Positions 33,875 through 43,885 are shown, counted from the stretch's first letter. The stretch is DNA of 64,000 nucleotides from Saccharothrix algeriensis (GCF_016907655.1 NZ_JAFBCL010000001.1:1550001-1614000), one strand, 5' to 3'. The notes: generated from the letters alone by a model not told the origin. Numbers and translations: made by a program.

Positions 33875-34250
33875 TACGGCACCCGCCACCTGCACGTCAC
33901 CGACGGCACCTCCCACCCGACACGGGAGTGGACGACGCAGCAGGCCAAGAACCCACCGCCGACCCCGCACACCGGATGGAGTCCCTGCGCTTCCTGATCC
34001 GCAGCCGCGGCGACAAGCATGGCCACACACCTCCGGCGGCACAGCCTGCGCCACACCGGCCTGACTTGGATGGCCGACGCCGGGGTCCCCGTGCACCACC
34101 TCCAGCGCATCGCCGGACACGGCTCCCTGAGCACCACCCAGCGCTACCTCCACCCGGACAAGCGCTCGGTCACCGACGCCGGCGAACTGCTGTCGGCACA
34201 CCTGCGGTCCCCACGCAGACCCAACCTCCGGGCGTGTGAGAGACCGTGAG
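33875..34250 (+). pseudogene. Transposase fragment fused to tyrosine-recombinase C-terminus
   Basis: 33875-33952 reads YGTRHLHVTDG and TREWTTQQAKN, a piece of the rve/DDE transposase also present at 46268 (there TRYVHILGATRNP and WITQQARN). From ~34019 the sequence reads as a phage-integrase C-terminus: RRHSLRHTGLTWMADAG (catalytic HxLRH), HHLQRIAGHGS and the Tyr in TTQRYLHPD, stopping at 34249. The N-terminal part is gone. It lies directly upstream of the terminator hairpin and tRNA 3'-end repeat, the normal place of an integrase in a tRNA-targeted element. Confidence 0.65.
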
Positions 34251-34414
34251 ACGCGGTCCCCACGTGGTCCCCAAGACCCGCCGGAAACGATCTCGGCCAT
34301 GATCACCGCGGGAACAGCGAAGAGGCCGCCTCACCTGTGCTTCTACCCTAGTGAGACGGCCTCTCAGCGACCATCGGGACGACAGGATTTGAACCCGCGA
34401 CCCCTTGCCCCCAG
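34220..34414 (+). repeat. att-like direct repeat (copy 1): integrase 3' end, hairpin, tRNA-Pro 3' end
   Basis: This ~195-nt segment is repeated in the same orientation at 47067-47253. It comprises the last codons of the integrase relic, a conserved spacer, the hairpin at 34321-34364 and, at 34371-34414, a degenerate copy of the tRNA-Pro 3' half (three differences from 57390-57436). Such a copy marks the end of an integrated element. Confidence 0.75.
34321..34364. terminator. Hairpin before att-like repeat copy 1
   Basis: agaggccgcctcac pairs with gtgagacggcctct around ttctaccct, with one mismatch. The homologous hairpin at 47157-47200 is perfect. Position between integrase stop and att repeat suggests a terminator. 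Confidence 0.6.
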
Positions 34415-34772
34415 AATCACCCGAACCTTGCTCTGACCTGAGAAACCAGTAAACGAGCAGGTTGCGATGGTGCAGTTGAGCACACTTCGGCGAAGTTCGC
34501 TCCGGTTTATTCACCTTGAATCCCCCCAATTTCCTCCCATGGCGGGCGCACGTCGACCGCTGCGGGCGTTGAACACGTGTGCGCAGATGAAGTGACCGGG
34601 TTCGCGAAGATGCGTCGACGTCTGCCCGCCCGGACGGCAGGCCGAGGGGCGAGGCCACCGACCGGGGCAAGCGGTTGGGCCGATCCGGTCATCTTGGGGG
34701 CGAATCGGCCCGGGGGGTTGTCTCAGGCGCAGTAGCTTGGCCCGACCGCTACGTCGCCGGAAGGGGGAGCCG
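34415..34772. other. Leader region of second T7SS toxin operon
   Basis: No gene supported. The stretch after the att-like repeat leads into the YbaB gene at 34773 and must contain the promoter of that operon; none is obvious. Confidence 0.4.
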
Positions 34773-35216
34773 ATGACCGATCCGTTGGCCGACGTGCAGC
34801 GTTTGGTGGACGACTGGGAGCGCAACGCGGAGGAGAGGGCGGCGCGGTACGAGTCGATGCGGCAGGAGGTGGAGCGGATCTCCATCACCGCTTCGGCCGC
34901 GAATGGCGCGGTGAGCGTGACCGTCGGCCCCAACGGCATCCCCAGTGCGGTGACGATGACCGAGGGGGTGTCGCGGTTGCGGCCGGAGCAGGTCGCGGCG
35001 GCGGTGATGGAGGCGATGGGCAAGGCGCAGGCGGGTTATCCGGCCGAGTTGGCGCGGATCGTCGGGGAGACGGTGGGCCAGACCCCGTCGGGGCAGCACA
35101 TCGTGGCCGTGGCCGAGCGGAACTTCCCCCGGCCCGAGCCGGACGCGCGACCGTCGACGCCGCCGCGTCGACCCGGTGATGACGGTGACTTCACCGACGA
35201 GAGCTACCTGAGGTGA
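34773..35216 (+). CDS. YbaB/EbfC-family protein of second T7SS operon
   Basis: 147 residues, same length as the paralogue at 5478-5921; ATG after GGAAGGGGGAG. The N-terminal coiled helix is followed by the YbaB core (VSVTVGPNGIPSAVTMTEG) and a Pro-rich tail ending ESYLR. It opens the operon YbaB, EspC-like, RHS toxin, immunity, the same order as at 5921-3639. Confidence 0.75.
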   Translation: MTDPLADVQRLVDDWERNAEERAARYESMRQEVERISITASAANGAVSVTVGPNGIPSAVTMTEGVSRLRPEQVAAAVMEAMGKAQAGYPAELARIVGETVGQTPSGQHIVAVAERNFPRPEPDARPSTPPRRPGDDGDFTDESYLR

Positions 35217-35220
35217 GGCG

Positions 35221-35526
35221 ATGACGGGCTACGAGGTCGTCACCGGCGAGATCGGGGCGTTGGCCGGTCGGGTGGAGGGACTGGCGGACCGGTTGCGCGC
35301 GGCGGCGGACGCGGCGCGGACGGTGGCGATGAACGAGGCCGCCTACGGCGTGGTGTGTCAACCGTTCGCGATGCTGTTGCAGCCATTCGAGGAGATGGGC
35401 GTGCAGGCCCTGGCCAAGGCGGCGGAGACGGTGGCCGACAACGCCGCGAACCTGCGCGGGACCTCTCGCGCCTACGACGAGCGGGAGACCGGTGAGGCGG
35501 CGCGCTTCGACGGGATGAACACGTGA
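35221..35526 (+). CDS. EspC-like ESX secretion-target protein
   Basis: 101 helical residues; AYGVVCQP aligns with AYGVLCEW of the paralogue at 5161. The TGA overlaps the RHS toxin ATG (ATGA). Expected to pair with the WXG-like N-terminus of the toxin for export. Confidence 0.7.
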   Translation: MTGYEVVTGEIGALAGRVEGLADRLRAAADAARTVAMNEAAYGVVCQPFAMLLQPFEEMGVQALAKAAETVADNAANLRGTSRAYDERETGEAARFDGMNT

Positions 35527-38500
35527 GCAACCCCCTGGTCGCCACCGCGAAGAGCGACACGACGGCGGTCACCGGCATCGGCATCGCCGAGTCGGCGGGC
35601 GACCTGGCGAGCGGCATCTCCGACGGCAGCTGGGTCGAGGCCGGGCTGGGCGGTGTCGGCGTCGGCCTGGAAGTGCTGTCGATGGTGCTCGACCCCATCG
35701 GCACGGTGGCCTCCTACGGGGTGTCGTGGCTGATCGAGCACGTGCAGCCGCTCAAGGAGGCGCTGGACTGGTTCGCCGGGGACCCGCCGGTGATCCGCTC
35801 GTTCAGCGAGACCTGGTCCAACGTCGCCGCCGAAGTCGGCCGCATCGCCGCCGACCTGGCCGCCCAGGACGCGCCCGGCTGGCAGGGCGCGGCTGCCGAC
35901 ACCTACCGCGGCCACGCCGCCCGGACCGCCGACGCCATCGCCGGCGCCGCCACGCTGGCCGAGGGCGTCGGCACCGGCGTCATGATCATGGGCGAGGTCG
36001 TCGCCGCCGTCCGCGAGATCATCCGCGACCTGGTCGCCGAGGTCGTCGGCAAACTCATCACCTGGGCGCTGGAAGCCGTCGCCACCCTCGGCCTGGCCAC
36101 CCCGCTCATCGTCGCCCAGGCCACCTCCACCATCGCCAAGGTCTGCAACCGCATCGCCGACCTGGTCCGCAAGCTGGTCAAGACCATCGGCAACGTCACC
36201 CCCCGCATCCGCAAAGTCCTGGACAAACTCGGCGAAATCATGGAAAAGCTGGGCAAACTCGGCCGCAAAGCCGACGGCCCGAGCAGCCCCGGCACCACCA
36301 CCCCGTCCAGCACCCCGCACACTCCTAAGACCGACGTCCCCATGGTCGGCGACGCCGACTCCCCCACCACGCCTTCGAGCGCCTCCACCGACGTCACGTC
36401 CCCATCGGGCACCACATCGCCCTCCGGGACGATATCCCCGAGCGGAACCTCGACCGATACCAGCCCCAACCGGCCCGCGGATCCGAACGACACCAGGACA
36501 CCGGAGCCCGACCGCGTCTGCGAGAACGACCCGATCGACGTCGTCAGCGGTGAGATGGTCCTCGCCCACACCGATCTCGACCTGCCGGGCGTGCTGCCGC
36601 TGGTGTTGGGCCGGACCCACGTGTCGTCTTACCACGCGGGCCGCTCGTTCGGGTCGTCCTGGGCGTCCACGTTGGACCAGCGGTTGGAGTTCGACGCGCG
36701 TGGCGCGTTGTTCCTAGCAGAAGACGGCATGGTGCTGGTCTACCCGGAGCCCGCCGGGCACCCCGTGCTGCCCGAGGTGGGACCGCGGTGGCCGCTGTCA
36801 CGGGTAGGGGAAGGCTATGCGATCGCCCAGCGAGGAACCGGTCGCACGCTGTGGTTCGGTGCCGACGGCCCACTCGTGGCGGTGACCGACCGCAACGGTA
36901 ACCGGATTGACTTCGATCGCGACGCTTCGGGAACGGTCAAGGCGGTGCGGCACAGCGGCGGTTACCACGTCGACGTGCACAGCGACCGCGGGTTGGTGAC
37001 CGAGCTGCGGCTGCGCGGTGCTGACGTCAGCGTCGTCCGGTTCGGCTACGACGACGCCAGGCTCACCGAGGTCGTCAACTCCTCCGGCAGACCGATGCGG
37101 TTCGACTACGATCACGCGGGCCGAATCACACAGTGGACCGACCGCAACGGCGAGTGGTACCGCTACCACTACGACGGGCACGGCCGGTGCGTCGGCAACG
37201 AGGGCTCAGGCGGATTCCTCGACGGCGCGTTCGAGTACGGCGAGGGCACGACCCGGTTCACCGACGCGCTCGGTGCGACCACGACGTACCGGTTCGACGA
37301 CCGGCGGCGCCTGATCGCCAGGACCGACCCGCTGCGCAACACCGTCACCCAGGAGTGGGACGAGTCCGACCGGTTGGTCGCCCGCACGGACGAGCTCGGG
37401 CACACCACCCGCTTCACCTACGACGAAGCGGGCAACTTGGTCACCACCACCCGGCCCGACGGCACCCAGGCCATCGCCGAGTACGACGAGCACGGCATGG
37501 TCACCACGTTCATCGCCCCCGACGGCGGGGTGTGGCGGCAGGTCTTCGACGTGCGCGGCAACCTGCTTGCCGAGACCGACCCGGCAGGGGCGGTCACCAG
37601 CTACACCTACGACGACCGCGGTCGCCGACGCGGCGTCACCGACGCCCTCGGCGCGGTGCGGCGCATCGAGACCGACGGCGCGGGCATCCCGATCGCGGTC
37701 ACCGACGCGGCGGGCTCGACGACCCGGTACGTCCGCGACGCGTTCGGCCGTGCCGCCGCGGTGATCGATCCGCTCGGTGGGCGCACCGAGTACACCTGGA
37801 CCGTCGAGGGCAAACCGCTGACCCGCACCCGCCCCGACGGGGCCACCGAGCGATGGCGCTACGACGCCGAAGGCAACGAGGTCGAGCACGTCGACCCCTT
37901 GGGTCGGGTGCGCAGGGTCGTCACCACGCACTTCAACCTGCCCTCGGCCGAGATCCGGCCTGACGGAAGCCGGATCGAGTTCGGCTACGACCGGACCCTG
38001 CGGCTGACCGCTGTCACCAACGCCCGGGGTCTGGTCTGGCGCTACGAGTACGACCCGGCTGGCAACCTGGTCCGGGAGACCGACTTCAACGGCCGCGTGC
38101 TGACCTACCGGCACGACGCGGCGGGCAGGCTCGTCGAACGGGTCAACGGCGCGGGCCAGACCGCCACGTTCACCCGCGACGCCTTGGGCAACATCATCGA
38201 GCGGCGTTGCGGCGACGCGGTCACCACCATCGAGTACGACGAGCTCGGTCGGATCACCCGCGCCCGCAACGCCGATGCGGAGCTGTCCTACACCCGCGAT
38301 CCGCTGGGCCGCGTGCTCGCCGAGACGATCAACGGACGCAGCGTCGCCTCCACGTACGACGCGCTCGGCAGGCGCGTACGCAGGTACACCCCGACCGGCG
38401 CCATCACTTCCTGGGAGTACGACGCCGCCTCCCGGCCCACCCGGCTCACCGCAGGCGGCCGCGTCACGGCATTCGACTACGACGCGGCAGGTCACGAGAG

Positions 38501-39884
38501 CAGCCGCTCGACCGGTGACCTGGTGCTCGGCCAGTCGTGGGATGCCAACCACCGGTTGACCGGGCAGGCGCTGCTCTCCGGCGGTCGGGAAGTGGCGCAC
38601 CGCCGGTACCACTACGAGGCCGACGACAACCTCGCCGCAGTCCGCGACTCGTCCGGCTCGTCGCGGAACTACCGCGTCGACTCCCTAGGACGGGTCACCG
38701 GTGTCGACGGACCCGGGTGGCGCGAGCGGTACGCCTACGACGCGGCGGGCAACGTCACCGCGTCCGACACCGCCCACACGGGCACCCTGGTGCGCACTTC
38801 GGGCGACGCGCGTTACGAGCACGATGCGCAGGGCCGCGTCGTGTTGCGACAGCGCAAAAGGCTGTCTCGCAAACCCGATACCTGGCGCTACCAGTGGGAC
38901 GCCGACGACCGCCTCATCGCGGTCACCACACCGGACGGCACGAGATGGTCCTACCGGTACGACCCGCTGGGCCGCCGCATCGCCAAGCTGCGGCTCACCT
39001 CCGACGGGTCGGTGGCCGAACGCGTCGACTTCGCGTGGGACGGCTCGGTCCTGGCCGAGCAGACTCATTCGGCCGGACATGCCACGACCTGGGAGTTCGC
39101 CCCGGACAGCTTCCGGCCGCTCACCCAGACCGAACGTACGCGAACTGGCCAGGACTGGGTCGACCAGCGCTTCTACGCCATCATCACCGACATCGTGGGT
39201 ACGCCCACGGAACTGGTCGACGAACGCGGGATCCCCGCTTGGCGGCAGGAATCGACGCTGTGGGGACTGTTCGCCGCCCGCGGCGGCGTCGCGGACACGC
39301 CGTTGCGGTTCCCCGGCCAGTACTACGACACCGAAACCGGGCTGCACTACAACTACCTGCGTTACTACGACCCGCTCGCTGCCCGCTACACCAGCCCTGA
39401 TCCGCTGGGGCTGTTCGGTGGACCGTCTCCGCACGGGTACGTGCACAACCCCACCGGGTGGAGCGACGCGCTCGGCCTCACCGAGAACAGCGACATCGAG
39501 TTCCTCGACCCCAACGACATCAACTTCTCCCAGCGCAGCATCACCCAGAACGATTACGCGGAAGCGATGCGCAACGGCCAGTGGGACTGGAACCGCTCAC
39601 CGGTGCACGTCATGGAGATCGACGGTCAGCTCGTCAGCTACGATAATCGCCGCCTCGACGCCGCACGGGAGGCAGGCGTGCCGGTAGGCGTCCAGCGAGT
39701 CGACCCCAACGCCCCGCACCCCGAGTCGACCACCGGCAAGACGTGGGCCGAGAAGTTCCAGGAACGCTTCCGCGACCCGCGCAACAGGCTCAACGGCGAG
39801 CCGGTTCCCAACACCGGCCTGGACGACCGACCGACCTCCCTGCCTCCGGGCTGCGGCGGAGGGCGGCGCAGGAGACGCAGATGA
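35523..39884 (+). CDS. T7SS-exported RHS polymorphic toxin with ParB-like C-terminal domain
   Basis: 1,453 residues. 1-240: WXG-like export domain (W-x-G at ~120, PGWQGAAADTY). ~250-330: Ser/Thr/Pro linker. ~334-400: DUF6531-type entry (NDPIDVVSGEMVLAHTDLDL, cut after 20). ~440-1270: YD repeats, ending with the RHS core hallmark RYYDPLAARYTSPDPLGL (~1280). ~1320-1453: variable toxin domain with SYDNRRLDAAREAG, which recalls ParB-like nuclease-type toxin domains, and an Arg-rich end. Exported by ESX-type secretion; the following gene should be its immunity. Coupled by ATGA on both sides. Confidence 0.85.
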   Translation: MSNPLVATAKSDTTAVTGIGIAESAGDLASGISDGSWVEAGLGGVGVGLEVLSMVLDPIGTVASYGVSWLIEHVQPLKEALDWFAGDPPVIRSFSETWSNVAAEVGRIAADLAAQDAPGWQGAAADTYRGHAARTADAIAGAATLAEGVGTGVMIMGEVVAAVREIIRDLVAEVVGKLITWALEAVATLGLATPLIVAQATSTIAKVCNRIADLVRKLVKTIGNVTPRIRKVLDKLGEIMEKLGKLGRKADGPSSPGTTTPSSTPHTPKTDVPMVGDADSPTTPSSASTDVTSPSGTTSPSGTISPSGTSTDTSPNRPADPNDTRTPEPDRVCENDPIDVVSGEMVLAHTDLDLPGVLPLVLGRTHVSSYHAGRSFGSSWASTLDQRLEFDARGALFLAEDGMVLVYPEPAGHPVLPEVGPRWPLSRVGEGYAIAQRGTGRTLWFGADGPLVAVTDRNGNRIDFDRDASGTVKAVRHSGGYHVDVHSDRGLVTELRLRGADVSVVRFGYDDARLTEVVNSSGRPMRFDYDHAGRITQWTDRNGEWYRYHYDGHGRCVGNEGSGGFLDGAFEYGEGTTRFTDALGATTTYRFDDRRRLIARTDPLRNTVTQEWDESDRLVARTDELGHTTRFTYDEAGNLVTTTRPDGTQAIAEYDEHGMVTTFIAPDGGVWRQVFDVRGNLLAETDPAGAVTSYTYDDRGRRRGVTDALGAVRRIETDGAGIPIAVTDAAGSTTRYVRDAFGRAAAVIDPLGGRTEYTWTVEGKPLTRTRPDGATERWRYDAEGNEVEHVDPLGRVRRVVTTHFNLPSAEIRPDGSRIEFGYDRTLRLTAVTNARGLVWRYEYDPAGNLVRETDFNGRVLTYRHDAAGRLVERVNGAGQTATFTRDALGNIIERRCGDAVTTIEYDELGRITRARNADAELSYTRDPLGRVLAETINGRSVASTYDALGRRVRRYTPTGAITSWEYDAASRPTRLTAGGRVTAFDYDAAGHESSRSTGDLVLGQSWDANHRLTGQALLSGGREVAHRRYHYEADDNLAAVRDSSGSSRNYRVDSLGRVTGVDGPGWRERYAYDAAGNVTASDTAHTGTLVRTSGDARYEHDAQGRVVLRQRKRLSRKPDTWRYQWDADDRLIAVTTPDGTRWSYRYDPLGRRIAKLRLTSDGSVAERVDFAWDGSVLAEQTHSAGHATTWEFAPDSFRPLTQTERTRTGQDWVDQRFYAIITDIVGTPTELVDERGIPAWRQESTLWGLFAARGGVADTPLRFPGQYYDTETGLHYNYLRYYDPLAARYTSPDPLGLFGGPSPHGYVHNPTGWSDALGLTENSDIEFLDPNDINFSQRSITQNDYAEAMRNGQWDWNRSPVHVMEIDGQLVSYDNRRLDAAREAGVPVGVQRVDPNAPHPESTTGKTWAEKFQERFRDPRNRLNGEPVPNTGLDDRPTSLPPGCGGGRRRRRR

Positions 39885-40303
39885 GCGACATCACCACCCT
39901 CTGGTCCGCCGCCCGCCTGCCCATCGAGGACGGCCTCTACTTCGCGGACGGCCGCTCCTACGCGGTCGAGGCCGACGAGCGCGGTCTGCGCCTCGTCGAA
40001 GCCTTCGACCTGGGCGAACTGCTGACTGAAGACCCCGAGTGGCTGACCTCGATCGACATCACCAAGGAGATCCACGTCCCCGGCGGCTACGCGTGCGCCG
40101 GCGAGGGCTCGCACGGCTCGGAGGGCTTCTTCGCCCGGCTGGACGAGGACCACTCGCTGATCTGGGTCTGCTACCTGTCCGAGTCCAACCCGTTCGGAGA
40201 ACTCAGCGTCGAGGCATCGACCCTGACCGCGACCTCGACGTCCGGTCTGTCGATCACCCTTCCCCTCGACGATCCGGACAAGGCACTACCGGACCAGCAC
40301 TGA
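39881..40303 (+). CDS. Putative immunity protein for RHS toxin
   Basis: 140 acidic residues, no signal peptide. The ATG overlaps the toxin TGA, the typical toxin-immunity junction. No family recognised; beta-rich sequence (GLRLVEAFDLGELL, then IWVCYLSESNPF). Called by position. Confidence 0.65.
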   Translation: MSDITTLWSAARLPIEDGLYFADGRSYAVEADERGLRLVEAFDLGELLTEDPEWLTSIDITKEIHVPGGYACAGEGSHGSEGFFARLDEDHSLIWVCYLSESNPFGELSVEASTLTATSTSGLSITLPLDDPDKALPDQH

Positions 40304-40795
40304 CCTTGAGCACCGCTCCCCCGGCAGCGACAGCGCTGTTCCTGCTGAAAACCTCATCCACGAGATAGGGGACGTTGTGCCGCTCGAAAAGCCATCGCCA
40401 CAGGTCACCCGCTCATGCCGGCGTTCTGGCTGACGACGAGAGAACTGGTGCGGTTGCTGTACGAGCGCAAGGGCGTACGTCGCGGGCGCGTCAGAGCCGA
40501 TGGTGCTGCGCTCGCCGGGCGTGAACTGGCAGATCACCTCCGACAGCCGACAGAAGACCGCCACCGCGGTCGTTCGGCCGCCCGGCAGACTGACCACAGG
40601 TCAGGCTACGTGGCCGACTTTTGACACCCCACAGGCAGCGGATCACCGGCTCGACTCGGGCTACCGGTACAACCGGGCTTCACGGACCCGGGCTCGGCGG
40701 CGCACTCCTCCGGTGGCGCTACGGACGACTCCCCTCAGACCGCACCAGACCACGTCCGGAAAGCCTCCGAGCTACCGGAACGCATCGGTACTGGT
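40304..40795. other. Intergenic region containing a solo IS end
   Basis: No gene supported. At 40590-40636 about 47 nt match the right end of the IS relic at 47023-47065 (both with tgacaccccacaggc), suggesting a solo IS end or a deleted copy. Confidence 0.5.
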
Positions 40796-41473
40796 CTAGA
40801 GGTCGCCGTCGGGCGCTCCGACGTCACTGGTCTTCAGGTGTTCGTCCTCGATGAGCCGGGCCAACATGTGGATCTTTCTCCCGGCATACCGCCCGGTGTC
40901 GGCGTATCGACCCTGAGCGCGTGCGAGGTAGCTCCTGACCGAACTCTGACTGATGTTCAACCTGCGCGCCACCTGCGGGATCGAAGCCCCGGTGCACCAG
41001 GTGATCATCACCTCCATCTCGCGGTGGGTGAAGTTCGGGCGTTGGGGGGACCGGTCGGATGCCATGATCCCGCTGTGTTCCGGCGCGGTGTAGTGCCCAC
41101 CCTTCGCAGCAGCGCGGATCGCCGGTATGAGGTGCTGTTTCCCTTCGTCCTTCGTGATGAACGCCTTGGCTCCCATCCTGGTGCACCGCAGCACCATCTC
41201 GGGCGCGGTTTTTCCGGAGAAGACGACCACGTTGCGTCCGTGCCGGACGAGCTTGTCGAGTTCGCCGAACTCCGGTGTGCCCTCGACGCGCATACACAGG
41301 TCGAAGATCACCACATCGGCGCTGCCACCCGGACCGGTCCAAGCGTGGTTGAGGTTGGTGCCCGCATCGATGATCGAAATGGGTGGTGTCGCGTCCTCGC
41401 ACCAACCGCGGACGCCATCGGTGACCACGGGGTGGTTCTCCAAGATTACCGCGGTGGTCAGTTGACGATCCAT
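40796..41473 (-). CDS. LuxR/NarL-type response regulator
   Basis: 225 residues from ATG 41473. The receiver-like domain has IFDLCMR, with the Asp near residue 57 as phosphoacceptor, and AFITKDEG, with the conserved Lys. The HTH (about 150-205) contains FTHREMEVMITWCTG and NISQSSVRSYLARAQG. It overlaps the preceding kinase-like gene by 16 nt. The receiver diverges around the acidic pair (ENHP instead of DD), so phosphorylation may be weak or absent. Confidence 0.8.
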   Translation of the reverse strand: MDRQLTTAVILENHPVVTDGVRGWCEDATPPISIIDAGTNLNHAWTGPGGSADVVIFDLCMRVEGTPEFGELDKLVRHGRNVVVFSGKTAPEMVLRCTRMGAKAFITKDEGKQHLIPAIRAAAKGGHYTAPEHSGIMASDRSPQRPNFTHREMEVMITWCTGASIPQVARRLNISQSSVRSYLARAQGRYADTGRYAGRKIHMLARLIEDEHLKTSDVGAPDGDL

Positions 41474-42567
41474 CGCGTTTCCACCCACAGGTCGCCTCCA
41501 CTCACGTCCACGTACGCCTGGATCTGTTCGCCGGCGAGAGCCGGTGGGCCGGTGAGCACACCGTCGCAGCGCACGCTCACCGTCACCAGGTCCGGCGTGC
41601 CGATCACCGTGACACGTGCCCGGCTCACCGCTGCGGCGAGCGCTGCGAGGGGTAGGTCGACGAGGGCGCGCCTGATCTCGACGGAGACCGGCGGCACGTC
41701 GCCGTGGGTCCGCAGCTCGGCTCGGATGCCGCGCCGGGTCGCCGCTCTCACACACTGGCCAAGTTCGTGCAGCAGCGGATCGGGCGCCTCGTCTGCTTCC
41801 GCGAACAGGCGGCGCATCCGGGCCGCCTCGATCCAACACCGCTTCTGCACTTCGGGGTCTTCCGGGTCCAGCGTGCCGTGGGCGAAGCCGCGCAGCAGCG
41901 GGACGGCCGTCACCGACAGGTCCGAATAGCGACGTTGCCCCGCGGCGGCGCGCTCTGCCTCCGCCTTGGCCGCCGTGCGCTCCTCCTCCGCCGAGCGCCG
42001 GGCGTGCTCGGCCTTGCGGGCGACGTCGCGCAACACCGTGGCGGCGAGGCCGGTGGCGAGCGGGTAGCCGATGGCGCCGATCGACCCTGCGATGAAGTTC
42101 AGCAACTCGGCTTCGCCCGGCGTCCCGGACAGCACCAGGTTCACCGCTGTGATCGCTTCGTGCGCCCCGAGGAACCCGATGAGTTCGCCGATCGGCCGGT
42201 CCAGCATGAGGATGACGCCCGCCCAGCCCACCGTGCCGAATGCCCAGTCGTCGGAGGTGATCGACGACCCTGCGGGTAACGAGGCGCAGGATGCGACCGA
42301 CGCCCCCAACGCCAGCACGACGGCGGGCAGGCGCAGGCGCCGCCATCGCCGCTTGCGGATTAGCAGGACGGCTTCGGTGGCCGCGATCGCCAGCAAGACG
42401 GTGTACGAGACGATCTGCGGCCACACCGGGTCGTAGACGGAGGACGGGCGCAGCACGCCGGCGCCGACCGGTACTGAGGCGAGTACGACCCAAGTGATCG
42501 CCGACACGGCTTGACGGAGCCCGTTCGCGAACTCCGCTTCAGTATTCCTGATCGTTTCATCACTCAT
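41458..42567 (-). CDS. Membrane histidine-kinase-like protein without obvious phosphoacceptor
   Basis: 369 residues. About four TM helices in 1-170, a coiled-coil helix (ARKAEHARRSAEEERTAAKA), then a C-terminal region in the place of a kinase core. The H-box-like helix and ATP-lid motifs (N, G1, G2) are not recognisable. It overlaps the true kinase gene by 1 nt (TGATG) and the regulator by 16 nt. It may be a pseudokinase partner that senses a signal and modulates the operon's kinase; inference. Confidence 0.6.
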   Translation of the reverse strand: MSDETIRNTEAEFANGLRQAVSAITWVVLASVPVGAGVLRPSSVYDPVWPQIVSYTVLLAIAATEAVLLIRKRRWRRLRLPAVVLALGASVASCASLPAGSSITSDDWAFGTVGWAGVILMLDRPIGELIGFLGAHEAITAVNLVLSGTPGEAELLNFIAGSIGAIGYPLATGLAATVLRDVARKAEHARRSAEEERTAAKAEAERAAAGQRRYSDLSVTAVPLLRGFAHGTLDPEDPEVQKRCWIEAARMRRLFAEADEAPDPLLHELGQCVRAATRRGIRAELRTHGDVPPVSVEIRRALVDLPLAALAAAVSRARVTVIGTPDLVTVSVRCDGVLTGPPALAGEQIQAYVDVSGGDLWVETRWIVN

Positions 42568-43724
42568 CACGCCTCCGACCACCGCAAACCGACCGTCGTG
42601 CCCTTCCCCGGCGCGGAGTGCACGAGAGCAGAACCGCCAATAGCGCTCATCCGCTCCCGAATGGAATCCCGCAAGCCCCGGCCTGCCGTGGTCTCCCCGG
42701 GCGGGTCGAAGCCCGTGCCTTTGTCGGTGACCCTGACGAGCACTCCAGTCTTCTCCACACGGACGTCCACGTGGCACGTCAAAACTCCGGCATGCCACAT
42801 GACGTTGCTCAAGGCTTCCGCAGCCGCGTCGACAAGCGTGCGTGCCACTCGGGGTGGCAGCACGACCTGCTCCGGGGCGTCCAGCACCACTGTGAGGTCC
42901 ACCAGTTCGATGGCCGCGCGCAGAAGTTGCACGAGGTCCGGACACGTCGGCAGGGTCTCCTCCCAGGACCGGAGCGCTTCGAGGTCACGCTTAGCCTGCG
43001 CCACCAGCAGATCCGAGTGCCGGCTCACTTCCCCGACACCGACCATGAGCAGCGTCGACGCGGCAGTGTCGTGCAGGCGGCGGTTGTACTCCTGTTGAGC
43101 CGCCCGCACTTCTGCGGCCACCGCCCTTGCGCTTCTCGCATCTTCCGCCTCCGCAGCCAGCTCGTCGGCTCTCGTTCCACCGCGCTTGACCAGCGTCCAG
43201 AGCACCCTGGCAAGCACCGCCAACGCCGCCGACCAGACGGCAGTGACCAGGCTGTCGGCCTCCCCGCCGGCCGGAATGGCCACCGTCGTTCCGGTCACCA
43301 CGCCGAGGACCACAACCAGCGCGGCTACGCCCCCCAGCGCCGCGCTCGCGTAATACTGGTACCCAACGCAGGCGAACGCTGTGAAGGGCAACACCCAGGA
43401 TCTGCCGTCGGCGAACCAGGCCGTGGGGACCGACCACGGCGACGTCAGCCCCACACCGGCGAGGACCGCGGCGTCGGTGATCGTGACCCATCGGCGGGGA
43501 CCGACGAGCAGTAGCCGGACATAGACGGCGCTCCAGCCCGCGACCACCAGGAGGGCGCAGACCAGCACTGCGACTTTCGGGGTCTCCCCCACCAGGAGCA
43601 GTGCGATGATCCCGGTCGGGATGAGGGTGATGACCCGGATGGCGGCCACGTACTGGCGGCCTTGCAGGGTCAGCTTCTCGACCGCGTCACCTGATTTGGT
43701 GAAGTTCGCCGCTGATCCGCCCAC
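42567..43724 (-). CDS. Sensor histidine kinase (HisKA_3-like)
   Basis: 385 residues from GTG 43724. Five or six TM helices to ~180, coiled helix, dimerisation helix with His218 (NRRLHDTAAS), and HATPase_c with EALSNVMWHAG, DKGTGFDPPG and GRGLRDSIRERM. First gene of a kinase / kinase-like / regulator operon that diverges from secreted proteins at 43886. Confidence 0.85.
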   Translation of the reverse strand: MGGSAANFTKSGDAVEKLTLQGRQYVAAIRVITLIPTGIIALLLVGETPKVAVLVCALLVVAGWSAVYVRLLLVGPRRWVTITDAAVLAGVGLTSPWSVPTAWFADGRSWVLPFTAFACVGYQYYASAALGGVAALVVVLGVVTGTTVAIPAGGEADSLVTAVWSAALAVLARVLWTLVKRGGTRADELAAEAEDARSARAVAAEVRAAQQEYNRRLHDTAASTLLMVGVGEVSRHSDLLVAQAKRDLEALRSWEETLPTCPDLVQLLRAAIELVDLTVVLDAPEQVVLPPRVARTLVDAAAEALSNVMWHAGVLTCHVDVRVEKTGVLVRVTDKGTGFDPPGETTAGRGLRDSIRERMSAIGGSALVHSAPGKGTTVGLRWSEA

Positions 43725-43885
43725 GTTCCGTCACCTCTCTGCCGGTGTTGCGCTGTCGATCGGATCTTGCCCGTGCAGTCGCGGAAAAGCTGTCGGTAGA
43801 TCGCCCGTCACACCGTGGGGCCTTCGCTCCCTAACTTCGTTGACGTCAGGGATTTTCACCCGGTCCGAGACACACGGAGGAGACG

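Noticed and set aside
34321-34364. CRISPR-like repeat, because similar hairpins recur at 47157
   Set aside because: Only two copies 12.8 kb apart, each next to a tRNA 3'-end repeat; they are element-end terminators, and no array exists in the window.
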